This document shows, in pieces, positions 36,001-44,869 of a stretch of DNA of 64,000 bases. The notes under the pieces were generated by a model. That model did not search any database. It saw only the letters and a list, made by a program, of their open reading frames with translations, and was not told where the DNA came from. Both the position numbers and the translations under genes were made by a program. The first letter of the stretch is position 1; every line of letters starts with the position of its first letter. Source of the stretch: Serratia inhibens (GTDB lineage: Bacteria; Pseudomonadota; Gammaproteobacteria; Enterobacterales; Enterobacteriaceae); contig NZ_QYYG01000001.1 of the NCBI RefSeq assembly GCF_003591175.1, forward strand, positions 372,001-436,000, read 5' to 3'.

Positions 36001-38104
36001 ACAAGATCCGCGAATCGGTGCCCAGGATGCCTTCGGTCCAGATCAATTGGCCCTTGTCGTTGTACCCATTGGCGGTGAGCGTACGCTCCGCCTTGTCATA
36101 GCCGCCGTTGTCGGCGGTTTTGACCCTGTCCGTAAACCCATTGTTATAGACATAGGTCTCGAATCCGTTGGCATATCGGGTCGTGGCCTTGTTGACGGAA
36201 TCGTCGAAAATGTACTCCGTCACTACACCCATGGGATCGATCGAGGTCAGTTGGCGGCCGATATTGTCATACGTATAGCTGGAACCATAACTCAGGGCAT
36301 TAGCCTGGCTGATCATCCATCCCGTCACCGTATCGATTTCAGTCGTATTCGGTATGCCTTGCGCATTGATGCTGGTGATCGTCAACACGGGAACGGCAAG
36401 GGCGTAACGGGTCGAGGTCTCCGTACTCTCCAGCGCATGGCTTGCGCCATCGGCCCATTCCAGCTTTTCGTAAATAACCTTGCCCGCGGCGTTGTAGCGA
36501 TAAGTAATCTTCTTGTTAGGGCTAAAGGCGGAGACGACAAAGCCGTCTGTGCTCGTGGCGATATTCTTCTTGTCGTCGGTCAGGCTATTGGCGATTCTTC
36601 TGACGATGGTCCCATCCGTATAGTCATAAGTATCCTGCTGGACAAGCTGCCCATAGCCGGCATAGTCGTAAAGAGTTTGTACCTTGTTGAGCAGTTTGGG
36701 CGCATCGCCCGCCACTCTGCTGCCATAAGAGCGGACTTCCGTCGGCGCGCCGTAGTCGTCGAAGTCCGATTCTATCTCGCTGATCAACCTTTCCCCCGCG
36801 TCGTTGTAGATCTCGGTCATCACCTTGATGGGGGTCTGATAATTCGGTATCAGTTTTAATTCGTAGTACGGCGGAAAATATTTCCCGTCGGTTTCGCTGA
36901 TGAACGTATTGGTGACCTGCTGAATAAGCCGGGGCTGAGCATCCTTGGTAAAGGTCTTCGTCGCCAGCTCGAGATGGAGCCGATTGTATTGATGCTCCAC
37001 AACGAGCACGCCATCGTCGACCTGGCTCACATAACGGTAATCGTCATCATTGCTTTGCAGCAGGGTATCTTGATATTTCCCCATGACGTACGTCGGATAC
37101 CCCGTATAGTCGTGGGCATCGCCGTTGGGATCATAGGAATAGGAAACCGACCTTGTCTGGGTTTGTCCGGTGGTATCGACATAGATCTGCCTTGTCGCGG
37201 CGATGCCATCGATGCGATAAAACTGCGACCGGTTCGCATCGACGTAATAACGCAGAGTGGTGTATTCATAGACGACCGAGGCGCTGTTCGGATAAGTGAT
37301 CTGAGAAATCAAATCGTTCCTGACCAACCCACCCCGATTGGCGATGGTGAACTTTTGCCCAAGCGGATTGACATAACCCACCAAATAGCTTTGGTTATCC
37401 ACCAGATAGGTGAAGGAGATAGCGTTCTGCCCTCCCTGGGGATAAGCGATCTCGATGCCCTCTCCGCTATAAGCGAAGGTGATCCTCTGCCCGGCGAACC
37501 CGACGATGCTGGACAACTTGCTGCTATAGACATCGCCCTCTTGCGTGTAATAAAAAATGGCATGGTTGCCCCAGCGGTCCACCACGCCAAGCAATCTGCC
37601 GTGAGCGTCGAAATACTGCGTTTCGCCGCTGATAAATTGCAATGTATTGCTGTACTTTAGCTGATTATCGTAAGGGAAGGTCCCCGAATCGCTGGTGAAG
37701 ACGAGATCCTTCAGGTTGTAGTAGCGCAAACCCGACTCATACACATCGTCGATGTAGTAAGCGGACGAACCATTGATGAATACCTGGCTCGCCGCGATAT
37801 AACTGAATGAATAGCTCCAGCCCAAGGGAAGCCCAAGAAGCGTGATCCCCGAGGCGATCGATTGCGGGCTATAAACGATGGATGGCGTGATGTTGCTGCC
37901 CAGGGCGCCAAAGAAAGTCGGCGGCGAAAGGGTAACCTGCAGCGTCCCTGTACGCGGATCGACCTCATAGCCAAGGGAACTGTAAGTCGGTGCATTGGAA
38001 TATCCGGGTTCGCTTGACGACGCAGTGAGCAAGTTCGCTTTCCCTTTCAGGTTGGCCGCCTGATTCTCGAGCACTTTGACATCAAGATTATTTTTGTTTC
38101 CCAT
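33026..38104 (-). CDS. giant Rhs/YD-repeat toxin, clan-CD peptidase-like tip
   Basis: A 1692-residue YD-repeat protein without a signal peptide. After an N-terminal section (PTYSSLGYEVDPRTGTLQVT) come dozens of YD repeats (YEYDAVAQT, YTYDNYGR, RYDAACN) and the Rhs core end YLRARYYHPGIKRFMGRD, then DPSG near 1367. Residues about 1373-1550 are Gly/Ala/Val-rich and hydrophobic, like a translocation segment. The tip (about 1585-1692) has TVIVHGHPRF (His1602) and TVRLISCSAG (Cys1644), the strand-end His-Gly and Cys of caspase/C80-type peptidases. It is the last gene of the thiaminase-like/lectin operon. Sequence style differs from the two TccC-like proteins. Confidence 0.85.
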   Translation of the reverse strand: MGNKNNLDVKVLENQAANLKGKANLLTASSSEPGYSNAPTYSSLGYEVDPRTGTLQVTLSPPTFFGALGSNITPSIVYSPQSIASGITLLGLPLGWSYSFSYIAASQVFINGSSAYYIDDVYESGLRYYNLKDLVFTSDSGTFPYDNQLKYSNTLQFISGETQYFDAHGRLLGVVDRWGNHAIFYYTQEGDVYSSKLSSIVGFAGQRITFAYSGEGIEIAYPQGGQNAISFTYLVDNQSYLVGYVNPLGQKFTIANRGGLVRNDLISQITYPNSASVVYEYTTLRYYVDANRSQFYRIDGIAATRQIYVDTTGQTQTRSVSYSYDPNGDAHDYTGYPTYVMGKYQDTLLQSNDDDYRYVSQVDDGVLVVEHQYNRLHLELATKTFTKDAQPRLIQQVTNTFISETDGKYFPPYYELKLIPNYQTPIKVMTEIYNDAGERLISEIESDFDDYGAPTEVRSYGSRVAGDAPKLLNKVQTLYDYAGYGQLVQQDTYDYTDGTIVRRIANSLTDDKKNIATSTDGFVVSAFSPNKKITYRYNAAGKVIYEKLEWADGASHALESTETSTRYALAVPVLTITSINAQGIPNTTEIDTVTGWMISQANALSYGSSYTYDNIGRQLTSIDPMGVVTEYIFDDSVNKATTRYANGFETYVYNNGFTDRVKTADNGGYDKAERTLTANGYNDKGQLIWTEGILGTDSRILYAYDSRNQLVTATDASGNVNRYEYDAVAQTKTEFFNDVLVSRLSKNDNVLDEVTYSSLLSSERVSATSLSNSYSNIIKSLTGEPSAGKEWLAASFQYDVNNQVSSYSATGSDDIVQRQDISRDLFTNAVFTGVHVSAPETQESTAGGDTYFYDNLNQLLTDTNALGQQYTYVYNEIGLVSSYTDYAGTVFACDYNANNQLVSVAWTDQGAQCKKQYTYDPLTHKVRQIEEFRQGESKGSIAYDYGLGGAIKSVTYPDGKKILYEYDLGTGLLSKFTDAIGKVTQYTYDNYGRITRQQIVGEDYSVQTDYYSKEESAANSGKLKSIRVSNGISSRFSYDGFGSLAQAVITDTSEGATSPVLLETQYSYDPITRNLVKLQSSSGAFAQDANLNYLANYSFDSRNQLTEERKQILGGDVAVTAYRYDAACNVIREDRRVGTTSQSTTYTYDQDNKLLRIDASSGARNFAYDANGNLTDDGAGGTYRYNAQNRLIGYSDAGGNLIAEYDYYPDGLRASKKVNDGVAIGFYYDYSSSPNIVNEIQGDKTSHYLAQGSKRYVRLVDSAGITVAEYFIASFRDVVGVVDASCEMDASYAYEPYGQEEGASHLDADISVNPFRYTAEYTDLESSLIYLRARYYHPGIKRFMGRDTTDLINRYNYANGNPIMGSDPSGNLGIGWVIGAAIAGIAVGLITGGVGALALGTGMGAAITVGAVAGVAGTAASNGITEWGLHASGEPGLSAKDWGVSLLAGAVSGVVGAGVGGVVGRGAMSTAMNAGWSAGRVTAVGVLSASASGGFSGSVASAGVTAGFDHQAFFSAEVWENIGISAAVGIGAGVMASGAHFGFGKIGGIRTTPVEMSASEFSIITDRTTPNTILEFNPREASQWQGSNLGAMTGGQDTVIVHGHPRFSFPEDVQGRYRYASAKTTAQAIQNNIGGGGTVRLISCSAGKWIGVENMAQTIANTLSRPVEAYTVDVSIAEVVNGTVTPVTYQPV

Positions 38105-38117
38105 GGCACCGCCCTAC

Positions 38118-38372
38118 CTATTTGTATTTCGTGCGCACGATCGCTCCTTCTCCCGAGATGCCGGTAGAGAGATTCAGTCTGCAATGCATCGCACGGATAT
38201 GGTTGACGACGGCGTTCCAGGACAGGCGACCGTCGTGGTAAAAATGTCGGCTTGCGCCCAACGCAACGTCAAACCGACCGACTCGCGTGCTGTCGTGCCG
38301 AGCATGCAAATGTGGCGGATGCCCATCGTGCGCGTGCGTGCGCCAATGAGTACCCGCTGCCGCCTTCAACAA
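38118..38372 (-). CDS. possible small ORF before the giant rhs gene
   Basis: An 84-codon frame from a TTG, filling the gap between the jacalin-like gene and the rhs gene. It ends 13 bases before the rhs ATG. Its C-terminal half (VGRFDVALGASRHFYHDGRL...) reads like protein, while the N-terminal half is His-rich and doubtful. No start with a good ribosome site and no family recognised. It may be a real coupled gene, a relic, or chance. Confidence 0.3.
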   Translation of the reverse strand: MLKAAAGTHWRTHAHDGHPPHLHARHDSTRVGRFDVALGASRHFYHDGRLSWNAVVNHIRAMHCRLNLSTGISGEGAIVRTKYK

Positions 38373-38377
38373 TCAGG

Positions 38378-38770
38378 TCAGCAATAAGTATTGAACAAGA
38401 TCATGTCAATCATGGATCCGGATGAAAAGCCCGCGAAGGATACGGTCAATCCGCTGCCAAAAGACAAATCGCCATCCCCGGTGACTCTCCCCGCTTCATA
38501 GGTCACGCCATCGCATACCAGCTTGATATAACCGACGACATCATCATTGGTGCACAAGCGCAAAATAGTAAATTTCCCATCTTGCGGAAGCTTGAAACTG
38601 GCCGACGTACCACCGCCGCCACCGCCATATTTGCTATTGCCAATTTGTATGGAATCGATTTTGCTGCCGCTCTTGATCACCACCTGTTGGCCGCCGGTAT
38701 CCTGGATTGCGCTGAAAGACCCACCATTGCCGCCATAAGACATTTGATTTTTACCCGCTAGTGCCTTCAT
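38378..38770 (-). CDS. jacalin-like lectin
   Basis: A 130-residue single-domain protein resembling jacalin-type beta-prism lectins. It has the N-terminal Gly loop YGGNGGSFSAIQ, then GSKIDSIQIGNSKYGGGGGGT, where the family has a second Gly-rich turn, and later GRVTGDGDLSF. GGAGG lies upstream of ATG 38770. No signal peptide. Such lectins bind mannose or galactose; the C-terminal sugar loop GxxxD is not clearly recognisable. Third of the lectin genes in the operon, likely to attach toxin or cell to host glycans (inference). Confidence 0.75.
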   Translation of the reverse strand: MKALAGKNQMSYGGNGGSFSAIQDTGGQQVVIKSGSKIDSIQIGNSKYGGGGGGTSASFKLPQDGKFTILRLCTNDDVVGYIKLVCDGVTYEAGRVTGDGDLSFGSGLTVSFAGFSSGSMIDMILFNTYC

Positions 38771-38875
38771 AACTACCTCCATCAATGCGTTGTCAGATTT
38801 GTTATTGGTGCGAGGATCTTTTCGAGCCAGGCGGTTTTGCCCCGCCCGGCTCGATCTGCCTTTTGGTTGCGGGGC

Positions 38876-39280
38876 TTAACCCACGAACTGGAACCACTGC
38901 AGCTGTAGCAATGAATCGTTGTAATCATTGTCGGTATAGTCTTCGCTGGCAAAAATGTATTTGCCAAAGTAAACCGTAGCACCGCTGGTAATCACATCCT
39001 GCGACCAGATCACCTGCGAATAACGTTGCCCGTTATTGGTGCCGATCCAGATAGTGTAATTCCCGCTGGCATCGGCAGCCTGGAAGAACCCCTCGCCTAT
39101 CTGCGTAGGGGTACCGCCGCTGGAGCTGGCCCCCTGGGTGGTGAAGACCACGTTTGAACTGCTGTCTTTCAGCTGAATAAATTGGTTTGCCGAGCTTTGA
39201 ACCAAAGCAGACCAAAAAACTATTTTCCCGGAGGGAATATTGATGGCAATACCATTGCCATTTACGGGTCCAATTGCCAT
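38876..39280 (-). CDS. LecB-like Ca-dependent lectin, second copy
   Basis: A 134-residue protein resembling Pseudomonas LecB (PA-IIL). The calcium/sugar loop SEDYTDNDYND is preserved (Glu113, Asp117, Asp119, Asn121, Asp122) and the chain ends in Gly134, whose carboxylate in LecB completes the metal site of the partner subunit. The N-terminal strand NGIAINIPSGKIVFW also aligns. No signal peptide, as in LecB. GAGGAG precedes ATG 39280. Lies 11 bases after its paralogue; the two share length, order of motifs and ending but diverge widely. Confidence 0.8.
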   Translation of the reverse strand: MAIGPVNGNGIAINIPSGKIVFWSALVQSSANQFIQLKDSSSNVVFTTQGASSSGGTPTQIGEGFFQAADASGNYTIWIGTNNGQRYSQVIWSQDVITSGATVYFGKYIFASEDYTDNDYNDSLLQLQWFQFVG

Positions 39281-39291
39281 GTCTGTGCTCC

Positions 39292-39693
39292 TCAACCAAT
39301 GCTGTTAAACCAGGTCAGTGTCAGGCAGGTATCATTGAAATCCTGATCCGCGCCGTCTTCACTAATGAAATTGAAACAACTGGAATAAATCTGGCTGCCG
39401 ATATTTAACGCGATTTCATCCCACATAACCTGGGACCAGGACTGGCCATCGTTATAGCCAATGAAAACGGTATAAACCCCGCTGCCGGCGGTAACAAACG
39501 AGCCCTGGCCAATTTGGGTTGGCGAATGCCCGCCTGTCGATGAACCTTTGCTATCAATAACCACCTGATTCGTCGAGTCGCGAACCACAACATATTGTGA
39601 GTACGATGCCTGAACATTGGCGGTCCAAAATAACGTTTTTCCTACGGGTAAGGTGATGGCGATGCCATTACCGGAAACGGGTCCAATACTCAT
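39292..39693 (-). CDS. LecB-like Ca-dependent lectin, first copy
   Basis: A 133-residue paralogue of the next gene. The metal loop is SEDGADQDFND, keeping all five acidic/amide ligands (Glu112, Asp116, Asp118, Asn120, Asp121), and the last residue is again Gly. The start reads MSIGPVSGNGIAITLPVGKT. Its ATG overlaps the stop of the thiaminase-like gene (ATGA) with AGGAGAGG upstream, so expression is coupled. Two Cys residues (in SSCFNF and NDTCLTL) are absent from the second copy. Sugar preference (fucose or mannose in LecB) cannot be read. Confidence 0.8.
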   Translation of the reverse strand: MSIGPVSGNGIAITLPVGKTLFWTANVQASYSQYVVVRDSTNQVVIDSKGSSTGGHSPTQIGQGSFVTAGSGVYTVFIGYNDGQSWSQVMWDEIALNIGSQIYSSCFNFISEDGADQDFNDTCLTLTWFNSIG

Positions 39694-41255
39694 AAACCTC
39701 TCCTGCTTTCAACGGTGCCTGGGTTGATGGTGGAACTGCCGTGAGATGGGGCTAACATGCGGGTGCTATTATTGCTTTTACAAACAAAATCAGGCTGCTG
39801 CTGTTTTAAGGCATTGCAAATGCCATTGGCCATGGCAACCTGGCTTTGCGGGGTGAAGTTATTAGGAAAAGCCTTTGCCGTCATAAATATCGGCGATAGC
39901 TGTTGGTAATAACTGTTATCGGTAATGATCGACTGTTGCCAGAATTGCTGAGTGGCCACCAACAATGTCCGCCACGGCGTACCGGCAGGCAGATCTTTGG
40001 ACTGCACGATATAATTTTTCATCGCCGTGCCGGTCATTAACGTGGTGAACGCTTGCGCATTGAGCGCACATTGGCTGCCCGGCTTGCATGTCGCGGCGCT
40101 GGTAACGAAAGCGTCTTCAAATAACAGTGGCTGGGGGTGTTCTCCCCAAGGGGTTGGCACGACATACAGCGATTTTTGCGTTGACGAATAGAGGTTCACG
40201 AAGAAAGACTGTTCGGAAAATCCCATGTCGGTGCTGGCCTGCCCGGAGGCGAAAACTTGCTCGACACCGCCATTCGGGGCGTTGTGATAGGTGTTATTGG
40301 TGCACTTATTGATACCGTTAAAAGTGCAGGTATCAGACAGTGAAACCAATTGATGAACGACGTCGTTGTCAGGCGGCATTTGCATCGCCTGCTGAAGCGC
40401 ACCGTAACCGTAGGTCTGCACATAAGCGTTGATATAGTCGGAAGGAATGGTCCAACTGCCGTTAAAGCTGCCCACCAATTTGGTGACTGACGACGTTTGG
40501 GTCTTCAAATAATTCAGCATTTGCGACAGGCTTTGCTGCTGCTGAATCGCCTGATCGAATGCGTAGATAAAGTTCATGCAGAGCCAACTGGGGATCGCCC
40601 ATAACTTACCTTGGTAAGTTGCCCCCGCCAGCGCCACGGCCCAGGGCGCTTCGCCGGTAATCTCGGCGGGATTGATCAACTGATTATCCGCCAGAAAACC
40701 CAGGTAAAGGACATCAAGCTCCATCACATCAAATCCATCGTTGCCCAGCAGGGCTGGCAAATCAGTAAAACTGTAAATATTCACCTGCGGATTCAGCACT
40801 GCATTGAGTAACACCTGCGGATGCTGCGACTGATAAGTTTGCACAACATAGGCGACCAAATTTTCGAAATTATCCGTGGGTAGCGTAGGAAGAAAAGGAT
40901 AAAGCGAAACGTTCAATACTTGCGTTTGCCGCCCATTCAACACCAGGGTTTGATTTGGGCCGCTGGGCGTAATGGTCATCGCGCGAGTCTGCAAGTTATT
41001 GCAATTGGCCCAATTGATAACAGGATCTTTCGGCCTGCTGGTGTTCTGCCCCACAAAGAATGACTGCCCCGGCTGCACCTTAATGAACCAATCGAAACTG
41101 CTGCCTGAAGAGACCGTCCAGCCGTCCACCGTACAGGTAATGGGTGATAAAGAGGTATTTTTCAATATTAACTGGCCGGCAATAACTGCGGTGCCGCTAA
41201 AAAAAGACAGCGCTAATGCAAAGGCGTAGAATAACGCCCGATAAATAGAGTTCAT
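39690..41255 (-). CDS. exported thiaminase-I-like protein
   Basis: A 521-residue protein with a signal peptide (MNSIYRALFYAFALALSFFSGTAVIA-G). Residues 28-120 form an N-terminal Cys-containing beta domain. The rest resembles the periplasmic-binding-protein fold of thiaminase I (thiamine pyridinylase): FDVMELDVLYLGFLADNQLI at 175-194, then YQGKLWAIPSWLCMNFIYAF at 214-233, where Cys226 is in the place of the catalytic Cys. The usual enzyme is about 380-410 aa, so the extra N-terminal domain is unusual. GAGG precedes ATG 41255. Heads the lectin/rhs operon. Thiamine destruction is inferred, not shown. Confidence 0.65.
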   Translation of the reverse strand: MNSIYRALFYAFALALSFFSGTAVIAGQLILKNTSLSPITCTVDGWTVSSGSSFDWFIKVQPGQSFFVGQNTSRPKDPVINWANCNNLQTRAMTITPSGPNQTLVLNGRQTQVLNVSLYPFLPTLPTDNFENLVAYVVQTYQSQHPQVLLNAVLNPQVNIYSFTDLPALLGNDGFDVMELDVLYLGFLADNQLINPAEITGEAPWAVALAGATYQGKLWAIPSWLCMNFIYAFDQAIQQQQSLSQMLNYLKTQTSSVTKLVGSFNGSWTIPSDYINAYVQTYGYGALQQAMQMPPDNDVVHQLVSLSDTCTFNGINKCTNNTYHNAPNGGVEQVFASGQASTDMGFSEQSFFVNLYSSTQKSLYVVPTPWGEHPQPLLFEDAFVTSAATCKPGSQCALNAQAFTTLMTGTAMKNYIVQSKDLPAGTPWRTLLVATQQFWQQSIITDNSYYQQLSPIFMTAKAFPNNFTPQSQVAMANGICNALKQQQPDFVCKSNNSTRMLAPSHGSSTINPGTVESRRGL

Positions 41256-41906
41256 AGAAGCCTCACATAAATACAATAAAAACAGCGCCCTCCTTTTTTC
41301 GAAGAAAAATAAAAGGCGTGATTATCCCGTGGCGGCACATGAAGGAAAAATTAAAGTCACTTTGAATGCTAATGTTTTTATGTTTAACTCTATTAGCGTG
41401 ATCTTTATATTTATTCAAATGACTTTGAATGTGAAGAGTCGATAAAATATGGAATTTTGAATATAGCACTCCGATTAATTATCCGCAAAGATCCTCAAAT
41501 AAAAATTATGTATTCATCAGAATATATACTCACCATGATAATCAAATACGCCTGCAATTATTCGATATTTATTGATTTAAGCGTCGCCTCGGCTCAAGGC
41601 CGCTACTGGCGCACCCTGGCGAACGAACCGTCCTCTGGCGGTCAGTCTATCGCCACACAAAAAGCGCGTGTAAATGTTGTCAGCAAACATTTTGGCCAAG
41701 GGTACGGCCCCAGGGGGTGGCATGAATGGTCACAAAAACAGCAACATATTGACGAAGGTACAAAAAACCCAATAAAATCAAAGGGAAATAAGCTATTGAG
41801 TCCCAGGCTAAAAAGCCATATATTGGACGCGATTTTTTACCGGGTTTACTTTTAAATTCAATTAATTCAACCAGGGCGTTTTGACACTCCCGGTTGTAGG
41901 AGAGAT
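41256..41906. other. 650-bp divergent intergenic region
   Basis: Lies between the toxin/lectin operon (minus) and dat (plus). The left half is AT-rich and must hold the operon promoter. A 132-codon frame at 41457-41855 has no ribosome site, no family features and an odd composition; I regard it as chance. The length leaves room for complex regulation. Confidence 0.45.
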
Positions 41907-43292
41907 ATGATGACGGATAAAGTCCGTATTGACACTTTAGTTGCGAATTCATTAAATGCAAACAATGAAACCTATTTGGCGAGACAGGCCGAATTTGAAT
42001 CGAATGTCAGAAGTTATCCACGCAAATTGCCACTCGCCATCGCCAAAGCAGAAGGCGTGTGGATCACAGACGTTGAGAATAATCAGTATCTTGACTGCCT
42101 GGCTGGCGCCGGAACCCTGGCGCTTGGGCATAACCACCCTGACATGCTGAAAAGCATCCAAGATGTCATTACCAGCGGCTTGCCGTTACATACCCTCGAT
42201 CTGACCACGCCATTGAAAGATCGTTTCTCCGAATACCTGCTCTCCTTGTTACCCGGCCAGGGCAAAGAGTATTGCCTGCAGTTCACCGGCCCATCCGGCG
42301 CAGACGCCGTTGAAGCCGCACTTAAGCTGGCCAAAAAACACACCGGTCGCTCCAGCGTGATCAGCTTCTCCGGCGGCTATCATGGCATGACCCATGGCGC
42401 GCTGGCGGTAACGGGTAACCTGTCACCGAAAGAAGCCATCAACGGCATGATGCCGGAAGTCCAGTTCATGCCCTACCCGCACCTGTACCGCTGCCCGCTG
42501 GGCATTGGCGGCGAGGCCGGCGTCAAGGCATTGACCTACTATTTCGAAAACCTGATCAATGACGTCGAAAGCGGCGTACGCAAACCTGCGGCCGTCATTC
42601 TGGAAGCCGTTCAGGGTGAAGGCGGCGTTAACCCGGCCCCGGCCGAGTGGTTGCAGCGCATTCGCAAAGTCACTCAGGAACACGGCATTTTGCTGATCAT
42701 CGATGAAGTTCAGGCCGGCTTTGCGCGTACGGGCAAATTCTTCGCCTTTGAGCACGCGGGCATTGAGCCGGACATCATCGTTATGTCGAAAGCCGTAGGC
42801 GGCGGTTTGCCATTGGCCGTATTGGCCATCAAGAAACAGTTTGACGCCTGGGAGCCTGGCCACCATACCGGTACTTTCCGCGGCAACCAATTGGCGATGG
42901 CGACCGGCCTGACCACCCTGCAGCACCTTAAAGACAACCAGATTGCCGAAAAAGTGGCCGCCCAGGGCGAATGGCTGAAAGCCCGCCTGGCCGAGCTGCA
43001 AAAACGTTATCCGGTGATAGGTCACGTACGTGGTCTGGGTCTGATGATTGGTATTGAGATCGTCAAACCAGGCGAAGCGCAAGATCATATGGGTTGCTAC
43101 CCTGCCGATGGCCAATTATCCGCACTGCTGCAGAAAAAATGCTTTGAAGCCGGGCTGATTCTGGAGCGCGGTGGCCGCAATGGCTGCGTGCTGCGCTTAC
43201 TGCCATCCTTGCTGATCACCAACGATGAGTTGGGTATTTTCCTGGATAAATTTGAACAAGCCCTGTTAGCGGCCGGCGTCAAACCCGTCTGA
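41907..43292 (+). CDS. dat: diaminobutyrate--2-oxoglutarate aminotransferase
   Basis: A 461-residue PLP-dependent class III aminotransferase. It converts aspartate semialdehyde and glutamate to L-2,4-diaminobutyrate. Signatures: [52 protein letters not shown] and the PLP-Lys295 in [15 protein letters not shown]. The length and the immediately following decarboxylase gene identify it as Dat rather than GabT or EctB. GGAGAG precedes the ATG. Confidence 0.93.
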   Translation: MMTDKVRIDTLVANSLNANNETYLARQAEFESNVRSYPRKLPLAIAKAEGVWITDVENNQYLDCLAGAGTLALGHNHPDMLKSIQDVITSGLPLHTLDLTTPLKDRFSEYLLSLLPGQGKEYCLQFTGPSGADAVEAALKLAKKHTGRSSVISFSGGYHGMTHGALAVTGNLSPKEAINGMMPEVQFMPYPHLYRCPLGIGGEAGVKALTYYFENLINDVESGVRKPAAVILEAVQGEGGVNPAPAEWLQRIRKVTQEHGILLIIDEVQAGFARTGKFFAFEHAGIEPDIIVMSKAVGGGLPLAVLAIKKQFDAWEPGHHTGTFRGNQLAMATGLTTLQHLKDNQIAEKVAAQGEWLKARLAELQKRYPVIGHVRGLGLMIGIEIVKPGEAQDHMGCYPADGQLSALLQKKCFEAGLILERGGRNGCVLRLLPSLLITNDELGIFLDKFEQALLAAGVKPV

Positions 43293-43302
43293 TGTGGAGT
43301 GA

Positions 43303-44784
43303 ATGACCGCGATGTCCAAGTTAAACCCGATTCTGGCGGCCTCGGCGCAAAGCACCGAGGCATACCAGCAAGCGATTGCACAAAGTAGCCAGGCCGTTGT
43401 GCAGTGGCTGCAACAACCTGAGATGTATCAGGGGAAAACCGTTGCCGAACTGCGTGAACGCATTACGCTCGATTTCAATCCGCAGGGCCTGGGCAACCAG
43501 GCCGCGATTGAACGCGCGATTGAGTACTTTTTAAAAGACAGCCTGTCGGTTCACCACCCGCAGTGCGTGGCGCACTTGCATTGCCCAAGCCTGGTGGTCA
43601 GCCAGGCCGCTGAGGTCTTGATTAACGCCACCAACCAAAGCATGGACTCCTGGGATCAAAGCCCGTCAGCCACCATCATTGAGATGAAGTTGATCGAATG
43701 GTTGCGCACCCAGGTGGGTTATCAGCCTGGCGATGCCGGGGTGTTCACCAGCGGCGGTACCCAGAGCAACCTGATGGGCCTGATGTTGGCGCGCGACGCC
43801 TTCTTTGCGCGCCAGGGGCACTCTATCCAGCAAGATGGCCTGGTAGGCAACCTGAGAAAGATTAAAGTCTTATGTTCTGAAAACGCCCACTTCTCGGTGC
43901 AAAAGAACATGGCGTTGCTGGGCCTGGGTTACCAATCCGTCACGCTGGTGAAAACCGATCGGTTCGCGCGCATGGATCTGAACGATTTAGCCGAAAAAGT
44001 GGCGCAGGCCGAAGCCAACGGCGAGCAGATCCTGGCGATCGTAGCGACCGCAGGCACCACGGATGCCGGCGCTATTGATCCCCTGCGCGCCATCGCGCAG
44101 CTGGCGGCGAAACACCAGATCTGGGTGCATGTCGATGCAGCCTGGGGCGGTGCATTGTTGCTGTCGGAGAAATACCGCGATTATCTGGATGGCATTGAAT
44201 TGGTGGATTCCATTACGTTGGACTTCCACAAGCAATTCTTCCAGACCATCAGTTGCGGCGCTTTCTTGCTGAAAGAAGCGCGCCACTATGAGCTGATGCG
44301 CTATCAGGCGGCCTACCTGAACTCCGAGTTCGACGAAGCGCAGGGCGTGCCGAATCTGGTGTCCAAATCGCTGCAAACCACCCGCCGTTTTGATGCGTTG
44401 AAACTGTGGATGGGTCTGGAAGCTCTGGGGCAAAAGCAGTACGCGGAGATCATCGATCACGGCGTTACGCTGGCACAGCAGGTTGCGCATTACATCGGCG
44501 ATCAACCCTCGCTGGAACTGGTTATGCAGCCGCAGTTGGCCAGCGTCCTGTTCCGCTACCTTCCGCCGCAGTTGGCGGCGAGCGGCGATGCGGCGATTGC
44601 CTTGTTCAACCAGCGAATTGGCGATGCCTTGCTGGAATCGGGCCGCGCCAACGTGGGCGTTACCGAGTTTGACGGCGTTACCTGCCTGAAAATGACGTTA
44701 CTGAATCCGACCGTGAGCCTGGAAGACATTAAAGTGTTGCTGGCGCTGGTGGAAACCACTGCGCAGCAGTTGCCGACCGCTTAA
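43303..44784 (+). CDS. ddc: L-2,4-diaminobutyrate decarboxylase
   Basis: A 493-residue group II PLP decarboxylase that makes 1,3-diaminopropane, a precursor of polyamines and of some siderophores. Visible: VFTSGGTQSNLMGLMLARD, the PLP Asp in WVHVDAAWGGALLLS and the PLP-Lys310 in SITLDFHKQFFQ. The start is 10 bases after dat; ATG 43303 is 4 bases from GGAG, so ATG 43312 is possible. Ends with its own terminator. Confidence 0.93.
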   Translation: MTAMSKLNPILAASAQSTEAYQQAIAQSSQAVVQWLQQPEMYQGKTVAELRERITLDFNPQGLGNQAAIERAIEYFLKDSLSVHHPQCVAHLHCPSLVVSQAAEVLINATNQSMDSWDQSPSATIIEMKLIEWLRTQVGYQPGDAGVFTSGGTQSNLMGLMLARDAFFARQGHSIQQDGLVGNLRKIKVLCSENAHFSVQKNMALLGLGYQSVTLVKTDRFARMDLNDLAEKVAQAEANGEQILAIVATAGTTDAGAIDPLRAIAQLAAKHQIWVHVDAAWGGALLLSEKYRDYLDGIELVDSITLDFHKQFFQTISCGAFLLKEARHYELMRYQAAYLNSEFDEAQGVPNLVSKSLQTTRRFDALKLWMGLEALGQKQYAEIIDHGVTLAQQVAHYIGDQPSLELVMQPQLASVLFRYLPPQLAASGDAAIALFNQRIGDALLESGRANVGVTEFDGVTCLKMTLLNPTVSLEDIKVLLALVETTAQQLPTA

Positions 44785-44810
44785 ACCGGTTTGCCGTTAA
44801 TAGCAGTCAA

Positions 44811-44842
44811 AAGCCGATAGCATTCTGCTATCGGCTTTTTTA
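44811..44842 (+). terminator. terminator of dat-ddc
   Basis: AAGCCGATAG and CTATCGGCTT form a 10-bp stem followed by TTTTTAT. Confidence 0.92.
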
Positions 44843-44869
44843 TTGCAGATTGATGCATAGTCGCCCTAT

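Noticed and set aside
41457..41855. 132-codon ORF upstream of dat
   Set aside because: No ribosome site, no family features, and it ends close to the dat leader; treated as intergenic.
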